From Ecdyonurus torrentis (lineage: Eukaryota; Arthropoda; Insecta; Ephemeroptera; Heptageniidae), in contig OX439137.1 in the NCBI GenBank assembly GCA_949318235.1, positions 9,696,532-9,760,531 on the forward strand: 64,000 nt of DNA, read 5' to 3'. The notes below the pieces were generated by a model. It saw only the letters and a program-made list of their open reading frames with translations, did not search any database and was not told the DNA's origin. The translations under genes were made by a program, and so were the position numbers. Below, piece by piece: positions 21,729 to 33,465 of the stretch. Within the stretch, counting starts at the first letter, position 1; each line of letters begins with the position of its first letter.

Positions 21729-22016
21729 AGGCGTAGAACACCTTGAACAAAAAAGTTACGTAATATTTTAATAAACATGAAAAACACTGTTGATTTGGAC
21801 GGAGTCATTGATTTCTAATTTATTTTCCATTCACAAAATGCCGCTGCCGGTCACTGATGTCACAGCTCGCCTGGTCCACGCGCAAGTAAACCGGGCGAGC
21901 TGTGACGTCAGTGACCGGCAGCAGCATTTTGTGAATGGAAAATAAATTAGAAATCAATGACTCCGGACAAATCAACGTTGATTTTCAGGTTTGTTAGGAT
22001 ATTACGCAACTACGTC
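21729..22016. mobile_element. TTAA MITE family A, copy 2 (right end lost)
   Basis: Starts AGGCGTAGAACACCTTG, contains the paired CTGTGACGTCAGTGACCGG arms, and loses identity after about 22016 without its right terminus. Confidence 0.85.
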
Positions 22017-22229
22017 CATATGTCGTTTTCCATATTTCATTTAGTTTTTATTTTGGAAAATAATATGGCATTGAAAAAACACCCCCCCCCCCTATCATTG
22101 AATATTTGTTACTTTTTTACTTTACTATATTTACCTAATATTACCTTTTTTTTGGAGGGGGGGGGGGCAAATATGCGAGGACTTTTAAATGAATACCATG
22201 GTTGAATATGAAATTTAGACACAATACAG

Positions 22230-22267
<38 letters not shown>

Positions 22268-22807
22268 TTATTCATATAGTTAACGATACAAACAAGTAAT
22301 AATTTAGCTACATCCGAGTTTAATTGAAAAATTAAAATTTACAATAAATGATAATAGCACTCTTGAGTTGGAACAAAATCTTGGATGTAGGCAAACTTTA
22401 TTGGATTGAAGTCTACATAAAAAACAAACTATTTTGTAACAGTATATAGTTAGTGTAACTTATTATTATATTTAAGTTTTTTAAGATACATTCACATACT
22501 CATTAAAATTGTTTGTAGCTTTGCACAGCAAAATAATTATTGCTATGAAAAAGAATAAATATTAAGGGAAATTGAACTACACGATGAATTGATATGATAA
22601 TAGAAAGATTTGATATAGAAAAGCACATAGATTAGTAACAAAATTGAGGAATGCTATTTCCCATTCCTCAATTTTTCTTTACCTGTGTATTCCAGCATAC
22701 ACGAGACACGGGATAGCTTTTTAAAGGCTATACAATATACAAAGTTTTTTATTATTAAACAATGCTTTTGACTAATAAAGGAAACAATGGGTTTGAGTCA
22801 GACTTAA

Positions 22808-23218
22808 AGCCCTTTGTCAACTAATTTTTTTATCACTTAGATGACGTAATAAGGCACTACTACTTCTAGATTCAAATTCACATTTTTATTCGGTTTTACA
22901 GTATTTTGAATTGTATCATGTTTGAATTAGAAACCAACAAGTTGACTTTGTATTTATTTTCATCTTGACTGTGATATCACGTATCTGACGTCACAATGTA
23001 CCGCCGCCAATCCCGCTCTGGTCATGTGATAAATTTAAGCCCCTCCCTCAAGTTCTTTACCTCTATCAGAGCTCTATCAGATACGTGTTATAACAGTCAA
23101 AATGAAAATAAATACAAAATCAACGTGTTGGTGTCTAATTTATGGATAATACAAGGTATGGTAATTATCAACCTAGTATTCTAAATGATAAAAAAAGGTG
23201 ACTTAATTGACAAGGGCT
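22808..23218. mobile_element. TTAA MITE family T carrying a host gene fragment
   Basis: A 411-bp element between TTAA at 22804-22807 and 23219-23222, with inverted ends AGCCCTTTGTCAACTAA and, at the right, TTAATTGACAAGGGCT. The arms pair except where the left arm contains 22839-22923, which is homologous to the 3' coding end of the zinc-finger gene at 27255-27361. Confidence 0.85.
22839..22923 (-). pseudogene. Captured fragment of the minus-strand zinc-finger gene
   Basis: These 85 bases match 27255-27361 (107 bases) with few substitutions and one 22-base gap lying between two GTGAAT repeats. The gap removes the first cysteine pair of the last finger (CPHLGC) and shifts the frame. The fragment is therefore non-coding debris, useful as a marker of copying from gene to transposon. 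Confidence 0.85.
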
Positions 23219-23222
23219 TTAA

Positions 23223-23340
23223 AGCGTTTTCGCTCACATCTGCTTCTGTTTCTACTTAATATAAGCAAAGATATTTCTACTTTTACTATACACACTACTG
23301 CACAGTATGTCGAAACAGAACCAAATGTAAGCGTGATTAC
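23223..23340. mobile_element. TTAA element U, abutting T
   Basis: A 118-bp element sharing TTAA 23219-23222 with T on its left and flanked by TTAA at 23341-23344. Imperfect inverted ends: AGCGTTTTCGCTCACATC and, from the right, AGTAATCACGCTTACATT, both leading to a TTCTGTTTC block. Confidence 0.7.
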
Positions 23341-23344
23341 TTAA

Positions 23345-24778
23345 AGTCATAACCTCAAAACAGTTGTTCCTTTATTAGTTAATTTAACAATTTAATTTTT
23401 GTCAACCTACAACAAATAAATGAAGATGTGAATAAAACTATATATGGCTCCCATATTTTATCAATGAATTACGCACATGAACATGTTATAAATACTTTAT
23501 GCTGCATTATCTATGGCATACAGCATAACTATTGTTGCTATTTATGTTCACATTATAGCAAGCTGCCTTTAGACTATTTTAATAAATAATAAATAAGTGA
23601 TCAAAGATTACATAATATAGTCTATCAGGCAATCATGTTTTAGTACAAATTGTGTAAATTTCTTTTGACATTGAATAAAGAAGATTATTTTATTTACAAA
23701 TTTAGATGAAACAAGAATATTTTAATATCTATAGTTAAAAAAAGTAAAGAGAATTGAAAGAAGAAGAAAATCACAACCAAAATAAAATACTTTTTTCTTA
23801 TACAGTATACATATACATAATATATATATTATATATATGGACGGGAAATTAATCCCAATATTACAAGATGAGAATTTTTATATGAATTAAACATCTCTAA
23901 GGAAATTATTTTCCTAGATGTTTAATTCATATATAATATAGTATACAAATACATACATTCTTACATTATATTATACACACACATATATTCCTTTACATAT
24001 ATGTTAAAATGTAAAAATAGTAATGTCACTAATATGAGTACATACAGGAACTTATGAGCCTTTTATTATTATTATTTTTCTTCTTCTTCTTCTTTTTTTT
24101 TTTTTTTTTTTTTTTAATAATGTATGGTAAGAATTTATCTTGAAACACACAGAGCATTTAAATTATTACTACTTAAATAAAATTATCAATAGAAATTACG
24201 AAACATTTAGAATAATGAGGTCTTTTACAATTATTTATATATAAAAAAAACTTCCACAAAGAACGCAAGATTTTATGTAAATTAAAGTATTTAAGTACAA
24301 TTAAAAATAATTTACTGGCATAGAATCTCAAGTCCTGTGTGAAAGCTATTTTTATATCAACACATGAAATACAAGATATAATCAGAAAGGCACATTATGT
24401 AATATGCGTAAGAGTTGATTATTTAATTTTTTTTTTTTTTTTTAATAAGATAACATATAGGTACTTAAAATTAGATTAAATACATTAACTGTACAAATTA
24501 AAAATACAAGTAATTTTAAAAGATATTGATGAATATATAAGTGAGAGAAAAAAAAATCTTAACTTAAAATAATAATAAACAGAAAATTAATAGGTAATGT
24601 TAACAGATATTAACCATTTTTTATATCTTTTAAAATGTGGAAATTAAGAGAACTCACAGAAAATCATATTTATAAGCTTAAAAACTAATAATAGGGTAAA
24701 TTGTAGTGTTAAATTTGTATTTGCCTCTTATTAATATTATCACACACTAGGCAAAATTAATTGTGTGATTTTTATAAG

Positions 24779-24816
<38 letters not shown>

Positions 24817-25088
24817 GGAAATTTGCTATCAATTCTATTATAAATAAATAAAATATAGTTGAGAGGATTTATCTCATTTAAAAAATTAATTAATTACATT
24901 TTACAATTAGAGCATGTTCGCAACTTTTTTTCCCTGATCCTTATGTTTTTCAAATACAATATTATTATTATTTTTTAATTTATAAGGGGTTTAATCTCAA
25001 GTACAGTAAAAAAAAATATTGTTATATTATATAGAGAGACAAATTAATTCAAGTATAATATACATTTTTCATCTCAACTCTACTAAAA
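23345..25088. other. AT-rich intergenic stretch
   Basis: No gene seen. It contains a hairpin at about 23845-23936 (CATCTCTAAGGAAA against TTTCCTAGATG), poly-T at 24089-24115, the last block of the segmental duplication (about 24130-24240) and poly-A at 24782-24810. Confidence 0.6.
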
Positions 25089-25206
25089 GGGCTGTAAGCT
25101 GCAACCTCTAGTTAAACCTTAGTTATCTTTTTTAAATTGTTGCAACAATCAAAATAACAACTTAACTACGGTTTAACTAGTTAGTTAGCGTCGCAGCTTA
25201 CGGGGG
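25089..25206. mobile_element. Short family G element
   Basis: Best-preserved copy: GGCTGTAAGCTGCAACC at the left and GCAGCTTACGGGG at the right form short inverted ends around TTGTTGCAACAA. Confidence 0.75.
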
Positions 25207-25429
25207 TAAATATTACTTATGTTTACCTAAGAATATTAAAATTCACAATGCCAGATTGCTATTAGAATTGTTGGACATATAAAAGAGAAGTATCTTTCAA
25301 GTATAACATGTATTTTTAATATTTTTTTTATTCCCCTATTGTTATTATTAATTATTATTATTATTTTTAATATTATTTCTTAGAAAATTTTCTAAAACTC
25401 TTAATTTTAATGGGAAATACAGTTGGCTC

Positions 25430-25769
25430 AATGAGTGATTGAGTGTGGGCAGGGCCAGGCAGGGCACAGCTGACAGAGAGGTTCCGCGAAAAAATGGCTG
25501 ACTATTAAGCGGTACTTTTTTAAAATACAATGTGGACCATCAATGCAGGAGATTTAGACGACGTATTCTATTTATATTGAATAAAATATGCTTTTTCTTA
25601 TTACTACCTATAATATATTAATATAAATAGAATATAAGTCATCTAAATCTGCTGCATTGATGGTTCACATTGCATTTTAAAAAAGTTCCGCTAAATAGTC
25701 AGCCATTTTTTGCGGAACCTCTCTGTTAGCAGTGCCCTGCCCACACTCAATCACTCATTGCGCCGACTG
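25430..25769. mobile_element. Tc1/mariner-like MITE H
   Basis: A 340-bp near-palindrome with ends CAGTTGGCTCAATGAGTG and, inverted, CACTCATTGCGCCGACTG, flanked by TA on both sides (25428-25429 and 25770-25771). CAGT ends with TA duplication fit Tc1/mariner-type elements. No transposase is present. Confidence 0.85.
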
Positions 25770-25922
25770 TATCTGTTTAGCAAATGATTGTTGCATAATA
25801 GTAATAAGTAATAATAAAGAAAGAAAGAAAGAAAGAAAAGGTTATGCCAACGTTAAAATGATAGAAGGTACATATTTCACAAATTGAAAGTTTTACGTAA
25901 CGTATGTAATTTAAATTTACTA

Positions 25923-26125
25923 GGGTTGTAAGCTGCAACCTTTAGTTAAACCTTAGTTATTATTTTTTTTTTTTAATTGTTGCAACAATCAAAACAACAA
26001 CTACTGTTTAACTAGTTAGTTAGCGTCACTGCTACAGGGGTTAGGTTGTAAGCTGCAACCTTTTTAGTTAAACCTTAGTTATCTTTTTTTTTTTAATTGT
26101 TGCAACAATCAAAATAGCAACTCTT
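25923..26125. mobile_element. Two adjacent family G copies
   Basis: Units at 25923-26042 and 26041-26125 each start GGTTGTAAGCTGCAACCTTT and contain TTGTTGCAACAATCAAAA. The second lacks its right half. This is the only tandem arrangement of this family seen here. Confidence 0.75.
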
Positions 26126-26326
26126 GATGATGGATTAACTATAATGAAATAAGGGCTATAAACTGAAAGAAAAGAAAAAAAAAACTCTCAATCATATAGA
26201 TAGGACTATTATACATGCATACAAATAATATGTCCTTTAATCCCTCTGTACCCCTCACAAACGAGGGAGAAAACTTGTTAAGTAGACAACCTATACCCAG
26301 AATTTATGACATCATGAATTCCTTAA

Positions 26327-26634
26327 AGGCGTAGAACACCTTGAACAAAAAAGCTGTGTGTAATATCCTAACAAATCTAAAAAGCAACGTTGATTTGGCC
26401 AGTCATTGATTTCTAATTTATTTTCCATTCATAAAATGGCGCGAGCGGTCATTGACGTCACAGCTTGCTTATTTAATGCGCGTGTGGAACAGACGAGCTG
26501 TAATGTCTTTGACTGGTCGTGCCATTTTGTGAATGGAAAATAAATTAGAAATCAATGACTCCAGACAAATCAACGTTGATTTTCAGGTTTGTTACGATAT
26601 TACACAACTTTTTTTTTCAAGGTGTTCTATGCCT
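26327..26634. mobile_element. TTAA MITE family A, copy 3 (intact ends)
   Basis: A 308-bp element between TTAA at 26323-26326 and 26635-26638. Ends are AGGCGTAGAACACCTTG and CAAGGTGTTCTATGCCT, perfect except for one base. Its right TTAA is also the left TTAA of the following family C element. Confidence 0.93.
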
Positions 26635-26638
26635 TTAA

Positions 26639-26971
26639 AGCTACTCTCCAGGCCTAACAACATGCACTTTTATTTCAATTAATACAAAATGGGACACTCA
26701 GAAACATTATCGAATTTCATTATTACCCAAATGTAACTCTGCAAAAGAGCTCTAAAAATTGTAAAGTAGGCAAAAACACACTTGCTGACGTCATGGCGTC
26801 ATGGCTAGTGATGTTAACAGAAAAAGTGTTGCGGGTTGCATAAGTGGAAAATTTTCTTTTACGTTTAAAGCATCACGATTGGGTTCTTGGAGAAAATAAC
26901 TGTATTTTTAGGAATTCCCATTAAGTGTTTATTGAAATAAAAGGGCATGTTGTCTGGTCTGGAGAGTCGCT
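26639..26971. mobile_element. TTAA MITE family C, copy 1
   Basis: A 333-bp element with ends AGCTACTCTCCAGGCCT and, inverted, CTGGAGAGTCGCT, bounded by TTAA at 26635-26638 and 26972-26975. A second copy at 31944 is interrupted by a hAT-like element. Confidence 0.9.
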
Positions 26972-27222
26972 TTAAGCTACTTACAGTTTATAGTTTTTTA
27001 ACCCCAGTTTGTGAGGGTCGTGTACAGAAGGGTTGAGGGAGGGCCATAATATTTGAATGAATAACTCATAAATTTTATGTTTTTTATTTAATGTTTTAAG
27101 GCCATGAGGATATCCCTTTAAACTACGGTTTTTAACTAGTCATTTGGTGGTGCAACTTACTAGGAGTTTGTGTTTTTAAAGTTAATTAGCAGTTTATGAC
27201 ATTGTGAAGTTATATATTATAC

Positions 27223-27228
27223 TTTATT
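27223..27228 (-). promoter_or_regulatory. AATAAA hexamer overlapping the stop codon
   Basis: On the minus strand the gene ends AGA AAA TAA AG, so AATAAA includes the stop. If used, the mRNA would have almost no 3' untranslated region. It may be coincidental in such AT-rich DNA. Confidence 0.35.
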
Positions 27229-30200
27229 TTCTACTAGTACTGTGCTGAGTTGAGAGATGACGTAATAAGGCACTACTACTTCTAGATTCAAATTCACAAC
27301 CTAAATGTGGGCAATTCACATTTTTATTTGGATTTACAGTATTTTGAATTATATCATGTTTATGTCTTAAATGATGTGAAATTCCAGCATGGTTAGTAAA
27401 CCACTCATTACAAAATACACATAAAATTTTAAATGATTTTACTTTATATTTATGATGTTCAATTTTAATAGTTTTATTATCGTTGTTTGGTAGGTTTCGT
27501 ATTTCAATATGATTTTTGTATTCTAATTGAGTTTGATATACATATTTACATGAGTTACATTTGTATTGTACTGAATTTAAGTGCTTTTTCAGTTTTATAT
27601 GTTCTGAAATTTCAACTTTTGTTTTAAATGATATTTTACATGTTTTACAAATAAATAATTTGTCATTATCTGCAATTTTATTATTTTTGATATGCTGCCT
27701 AATATGAGAGCCAAGGCCTGCTTTATAACAAAACCAACTATTACATTTAACACATAGAATTTTATAACTCAAACCTAAATAATGATATTCAATTTTAAGA
27801 GTTTCATTATTATGAATTTTAATATCATTTTTTTGGATATGCATATCATATTCATTTTTATTTTTAAATTGATATTGACATGCATCACATCTGATTTTTA
27901 AATGATTGATTTTAATATGATTTGATAAATCCTCTTTAATTTTAAATGATTTTTCACATGTATAACATATAAAATTATCTATAATATCACTATGTTTATT
28001 TTCATTTACCAAAGTGGTAATTTTTGTTTTCTGTATCTTGCAATTAATATCGATTAGATTTATATTACAAATTAATTGGAAGTTATGTTGACATTTCATA
28101 TGCAGCATATATTTAAAAATATTCATACAGTTTTGATTACAAATATGACAAATACAACTAAAATTAAGTTGTTTATTTTTATTTTGTATACATTTTGGAG
28201 GATCAAATGTGACAAATGCTTCATGTTGTATTAATACATGAGTAATCATCTGCATTGTATCTAATACATAATTATTACAAAATACACATTTGACTTTCGT
28301 ATCAATTGTTGAAAATTGGGGCTGGTTATTAATGACATTAGAGTTTTCACCTGTAATATTTGTTATATCACCTGTGGTCTCTATACCATTAAGCGTTGAT
28401 ATGTGTGAACTATGTACTAATTTTACATGACTCAAAAAATTGCAATTTAACAATTCTTTATTACAAATATGGCATATTTTTTCTGTTAATTTAACATTAC
28501 AACATTTATTTTTGCATCTAGCTTTATATATACTAACTACCATTGAGTTATTATCTTCAGTTTCAGTTGGCTTATTTATAGTTTGTGAGTTCGGAGTATT
28601 TTCAGTTATCATTTTTTCAGTTGTTGAATTAGATGATGTAGATGCAGAGATAAATTTTTTATTACCTTTATTTATTGCTACTAATGTTGGATTTTGAATC
28701 TCTGAAATTTCTTCTTTTGATGAATTGCCATTTAGATTATTATTGGAGGTATCTTTTGGTAACACTGGAGATACATTAGAATCTGTCGAATCAAAATCTT
28801 TATCCCAAATTAGATCTAATGAATAATCAACTTTTGATAATCTTCTTTTTGGATATCTTTCCTTTGGACTAGAATTTTGAGATTTTTTACTTGCTAAATT
28901 TCTCTTTGGATAAATTTTTGTAGGATTTGAAGTTTGTAATTTTGTAGGTAAAATTATTTTTGAATCTTTGTTTACTTTTGGATTTACTTTTGATTTTCCT
29001 GTGCATAAATTTTCAGCTCTATTTTTTTCATCAGATGAATCAACAGCTGTGCTTTGCATTTTCATTTCATAACTTATATTAGTTACTTTACCTTCAACAT
29101 TCTTATTTTTATTTTCATCACTTGTTTGTTCTTTTTCTGTTTCAACTGCTTTCTTAATTGTTAGATTAGAAAATCTGAAAGTTCTGAGAGCTGATATATT
29201 AAAAGTTGTATTTTGAATACTTGCCTTTTGTACCTTTATCTTAGTATCATGACTATTAACTTTCTTCTCAGATCCATTTTCATTGACTTTAATTTCTAAA
29301 TTAGCACAGGTCTTATCATTTGATAGCTCTACAATGTTATCACACTTTCCGAGCTTACTTAGGATATTTTTTTCTTGAGGTAAAGCTCCTTTTTCTAATT
29401 CAATTACTTTTTCTTGATCCAGATTCATACAAGTCTTTTCACTTGACTTTCTTACTTCAACTAGTTTGATGTTTTTATTACAGTCAGCAAGTTTATTTTG
29501 TTTATTAGTTTTTTGGAGCAATGTATTCTTTACTTCTATTATATGATCTTCATTAATTTCTTGTTCAAGATTTACACCAAGCTTCTCACTTGGAAGTTCT
29601 ACATATTTATTACAGTCTATTAGGTTACTTTGGTTTTCAGTTTCATGAGGTAGTAGTTCTTCTACTTTCATTGATTTATCTTTGTTCTGAACTTCTAGAT
29701 TCAGATTATCACATGATTTCTCACTTTGAAGTTTTTTGGTTTTCAGCTTAGTTTGGCTTGAAGTTTCTTGTGACAATATTTCCTCCATTTCCACTAAATT
29801 TTCTTTGATGATTTCTTGGTCCCTTTTAACATGGGACTTCTCACATAGCAGTTCAAAACCCATATTATCACAGTCCATGAATGAGTATTGTTTTTCAGTG
29901 TTGCTAGGTATTTCTTCTAATTTCATATAATTTTCTTTTTTTAATACTTGTTCTATGTTGGCACATGGAGTTAGTGCTTCTAACATCTCATCACAGTCTT
30001 TGGATGTGGTTTCAGTTTCTCCTCTTTTTATTAAAATTTCTAAATCTAATTTTTTATCCACATTATGCTTAATTTCTACAATCTTATCACAGACTGAAAG
30101 CTTGCTTTGGTTTGGAATTTCTTGAGTTATCATTTCTTCTTTTGTATTCAATTTTTTGTTATTCTGTGTTTCTTGGTATGGTTCCGAGAGCAAAACTTTG

Positions 30201-30683
30201 TTGTCATCTACAATCTGACTATCAATGCTGTCGTTGTTTTTGAGAGTTACATCAGGAGTTAAATAAGCTGAATTTAGGACAGATTTAACTTGTAGTTCTT
30301 TAGTACAGGATACATTAGTTATCTCTGTCTGGGTTGAAGTGTACACTATCTTGCTTACTTTTGATGTATGATTCACTAATGCTGGTTTCTTACCATGTTT
30401 TAAATTTCTCTCTAATTTTTTTCTTGCTTTTCTTGTTATTTGTTTTGGAACTTTAAATTTAAACTGATCGGGACATGATTTTTCAGTCTTACCTTTATCT
30501 TTTGAGATATTTTCAACTGATTGTTCTTCTTCTGGTCTCTTGATACTCCAATCAACAAAACCATTCTTATCTGGGTAGATTTCGAAAAACATGCTGTTGA
30601 GTAACTTTTCTTCTTCTGCTGTAAGCCATGGTGGTCTTTTCTTTTCACCTGTTTCAAATTTTGATACTTCATCCAATGAGGAT
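27224..30683 (-). CDS. Large C2H2 zinc-finger protein (last exon)
   Basis: One open exon codes about 1152 residues. An ATG sits at 30700, but TTTTGTTCATATAG directly before 30683 looks like a splice acceptor, so that ATG is probably intronic and the start lies upstream. Roughly residues 180-490 are acidic and form about seven degenerate repeats of the type EEILxxETxxQxKLxxCDxxVELxxEK. Lys-rich and Ser/Thr-rich sequence follows. About ten C2H2-type fingers occupy roughly 750-1150, some atypical. A three-finger block (FICYTC, then IRCDAC, then ILCVKCNSWF) is repeated (FICKTC, YKCNSC, ILCVFCNEWF). The protein ends with CPHLGC...HLSTQH. Such proteins are usually nuclear and bind DNA or RNA; the target is unknown. 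The stop codon overlaps an AATAAA hexamer. Confidence 0.88.
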
Positions 30684-30996
30684 CTATATGAACAAAACAT
30701 AATATAAAGTTATATTAAAAATTGCATAACAATATTTAAAATATAAATCAAGATTTTAGTAATAATTTCATTTTATGTTTTAAAGGAAAAAGATAATGTA
30801 TATCAGAGAGTGAAGAAGTGTACGTCTTTTATAATTTCCTGAAAATCTTGCTAGGTCAGAGATAGTAAAACACATTGGTATATAGCTTTTGTGGCATATT
30901 ATACTCCAACAGAAATAAGTATGTATGTATCCTTATACTAGTTGTATCAACTTTTTCAGACTTAGGGAGAAACTATAATTGTTCATTTATATTTTA

Positions 30997-31252
30997 CAGG
31001 GACCGGAACCGGAACCACTGAGAACTGCTTTTTTCGTGGCGGTTCCGAGAACTGGTTCCAAAGAACCACTTTTTTTGGAAGCGGTTCTGGAAACTGGTTC
31101 TCGAAACCGGTTCTGGGAACCGCTTTTTCAGAACTGATTCTGGGAACTGGTTCCAAAGTACCGCTCATTGAGAACCACACTTTTTAAGAACCGCATGTCT
31201 CGGAACCGCGGTACTTAAGAACTGCAAATATTAATGGCGGTTCTAGTCCCTG
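30997..31252. mobile_element. hAT-like MITE with GGAACC arrays
   Basis: Ends CAGGGACCGGAACC and, inverted with two mismatches, GGTTCTAGTCCCTG. The body is an array of GAACCGGTTC-type self-complementary units. No 8-bp duplication is found, because the right flank runs into a GAACCGCC and (GA)n tract. Confidence 0.7.
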
Positions 31253-31258
31253 GAACCG

Positions 31259-31364
<106 letters not shown>

Positions 31365-31442
31365 GTCAACTTTAACTACTAACCAAAATAATACATGTTA
31401 TAATAAAATTATTTTTTTCTCCACTTTTTTTTTTTTTTTTTA

Positions 31443-31775
31443 CGGAGTAGGGGACCGACGTCAGCCATTAGACTCTAACTTTTCTTGTCAAAAAAATCTG
31501 ACATTTTGCACAATGTTACTTCAGCTTAAGACAATTTTAAATATATAAAAATTTTGGAGGGTCTACGTCCAAATTAATTTTATATAATTTTTTGAAAATT
31601 TCAGCCCATAAGGCCCAATGTCAATTTCAATAATTTTTTTCTTTTTTTTCGGGACGGTCAAACATCATGAAATTTTTATCACGGCTAGGTGTGACCCTTA
31701 GCTATTCACAATGACACCACATTTAGACACAAAACACTTCTAGTTTTTGAGATATAAGGTCGGTACCCTACTCCC
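31443..31775. mobile_element. TTAA MITE family F, copy 3 (reverse)
   Basis: Right end GGTCGGTACCCTACTCCC followed by TTAA at 31776-31779. The left end CGGAGTAGGGGACCGAC abuts a poly-T tract without TTAA. Confidence 0.88.
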
Positions 31776-31943
31776 TTAAACTATTTATAATATAGTGCTA
31801 ATAAAAGTCTGGATAACTTTTTGGTATAGATCACAAAGACAAATTTATTCACTTTAAGGTAGTTGGTGACTAACTGATATCTTGCGAAAGAGTTGGTTGC
31901 GAATTATAATATTCACAAAGTAAAAAAGAAATGGTATACTTAA

Positions 31944-33095
31944 AGCTACTCTCCAGACCTAAACAACATGCACTTTTATTTCAACACAAAATTGGACACT
32001 CTTTAACATTATTGAATTTCATTATTACCCAAATGTAGCTCTGCAAAAGAGCTCGAAAAATTGTTAAGTAGGTAAAAACACACCATGGCTGACGTCATGT
32101 CATGACTAGTAGAGATGTGAAAAAAACCGTTTTTTTTAAACTCGGTTTTAAAACGGTTTTTTTTTTTAAAACGTTTTTTTTGTTTTTTTTTTTATAAAAG
32201 TGTAAAATACACAAATTATTTAATACATAATTAATTTAGCGCAGTATTAAATGATTGGCTACAATTTTGGTCTCCAAAAAAAACTAATAACAAACAAAAT
32301 ACTCAGCTAAAAGCGTCAAAAGTACGTACAGAGCGTCTAAGAACTGCAAAATGCCTCGCCCCCTATGCTAAAGAGTCTATTTTGGAACCCCGATTTTGGC
32401 CCACTTTAATTTTTTTTCACTGGTTAAAAAAAAATCTAGCTTGTTCTTTGTCTTGAGTTTTAATGAAAAATGATTTTTCAGATTTTTCTAGAATTAATGT
32501 GCCGAGAAAAAAAAAAATCGTAAATTGACCCACGTTAATTTGAATATGCGATATTCAATAATTTTTTTCTCCGTGAATGTCTCGTAAAAATCGTTTAAAA
32601 AGTCAAATTCATTAAAACTTGATCTATAGAACACGCTAGTATTTTTTGTTTGGAAGTTGATCAATAAAAATTTTGCACACGGTGAGCTTGAAGTTTTGTA
32701 TGTTTTACGTGTTAAAGGGGGCGTAACCCAACGACTTTTAACTCTAATTTACAGAAGATTTGATTTGAGCCGAAACTTTTCGGAGTATAGAGAATTGTTT
32801 CTTGGTTAATAATGGACCTAAAAAATGATATTAAATTGAATTTTACGATACGACAAACGACAACATCGCTACCCTAAATTGTACCTAATTTGTATAGTTT
32901 CATTGACTTTTATGATTTACGATCGAGCGCGGGAATATTTAAACACATTAAGTATTTTTAAAAAAAAAAAAAAAAAAATACCGTTTTTTTTTTAAAAAAA
33001 AAACGAAATGTTTTTTTTATTTCGCATCTCTAATGACTAGTGATGTTCAATAGAAAAAGTGTTGCAGGTTGCATAAGTTGCAAATTTTCTAATAA
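31944..33095. mobile_element. TTAA MITE family C, copy 2, interrupted
   Basis: Left TTAA at 31940-31943 and start AGCTACTCTCCAGACCT. The body aligns with 26639-26971 up to CATGACTAG, is interrupted at 32110-33032, resumes at GTGATGTTCAATAGAAAAAG, and fades before the expected right end. Confidence 0.85.
32110..33032. mobile_element. hAT-like element E with poly-A/T and ACGGTTTT ends
   Basis: A 923-bp element with ends TAGAGATGTGAAAA and, inverted, TTTCGCATCTCTA, flanked by an 8-bp duplication ATGACTAG (32102-32109 and 33033-33040). The uninterrupted sequence in family C copy 1 (GTCATGGCTAGTGATG) shows the empty site. Its ends are again rich in self-complementary AAAACGGTTTT sequence. Confidence 0.9.
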
Positions 33096-33465
33096 GTCAA
33101 TGTATGTCAAACATGTGAAAACACAATCAAATATTTAAGTTATTCCACTTTAAAGATTACATGCAAATGTGGAAATTTAAATTTTAGTCAAATTAGAACT
33201 TTTTTTTTTTTTTTAATTAAAATATCATAAAAACATATTATTAGAAAGGAAAAAAAAAAAATAATAAAACATTTTTAAAATTTACTTGATTTCATTTGAA
33301 ATTTACAGTGTTTGTTTTGCTGGAAATAAAGAATGTGCAAATAATTATTGTGAAAATATAGTGCCTCTCTTAACGATTTCCAGTTCAATTGAAGTCGGTC
33401 CCCCTCTTCGTTAAGAATTTTTAATTTCAAATAATTTAATTTCATTTTGAATTTGATACTCACAT

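Noticed and set aside
30684..30700. ATG at 30698-30700 as the start of the zinc-finger protein
   Set aside because: The bases up to 30684 form a good acceptor (TTTTGTTCATATAG) and the first six residues look non-coding, so an upstream start is more likely.
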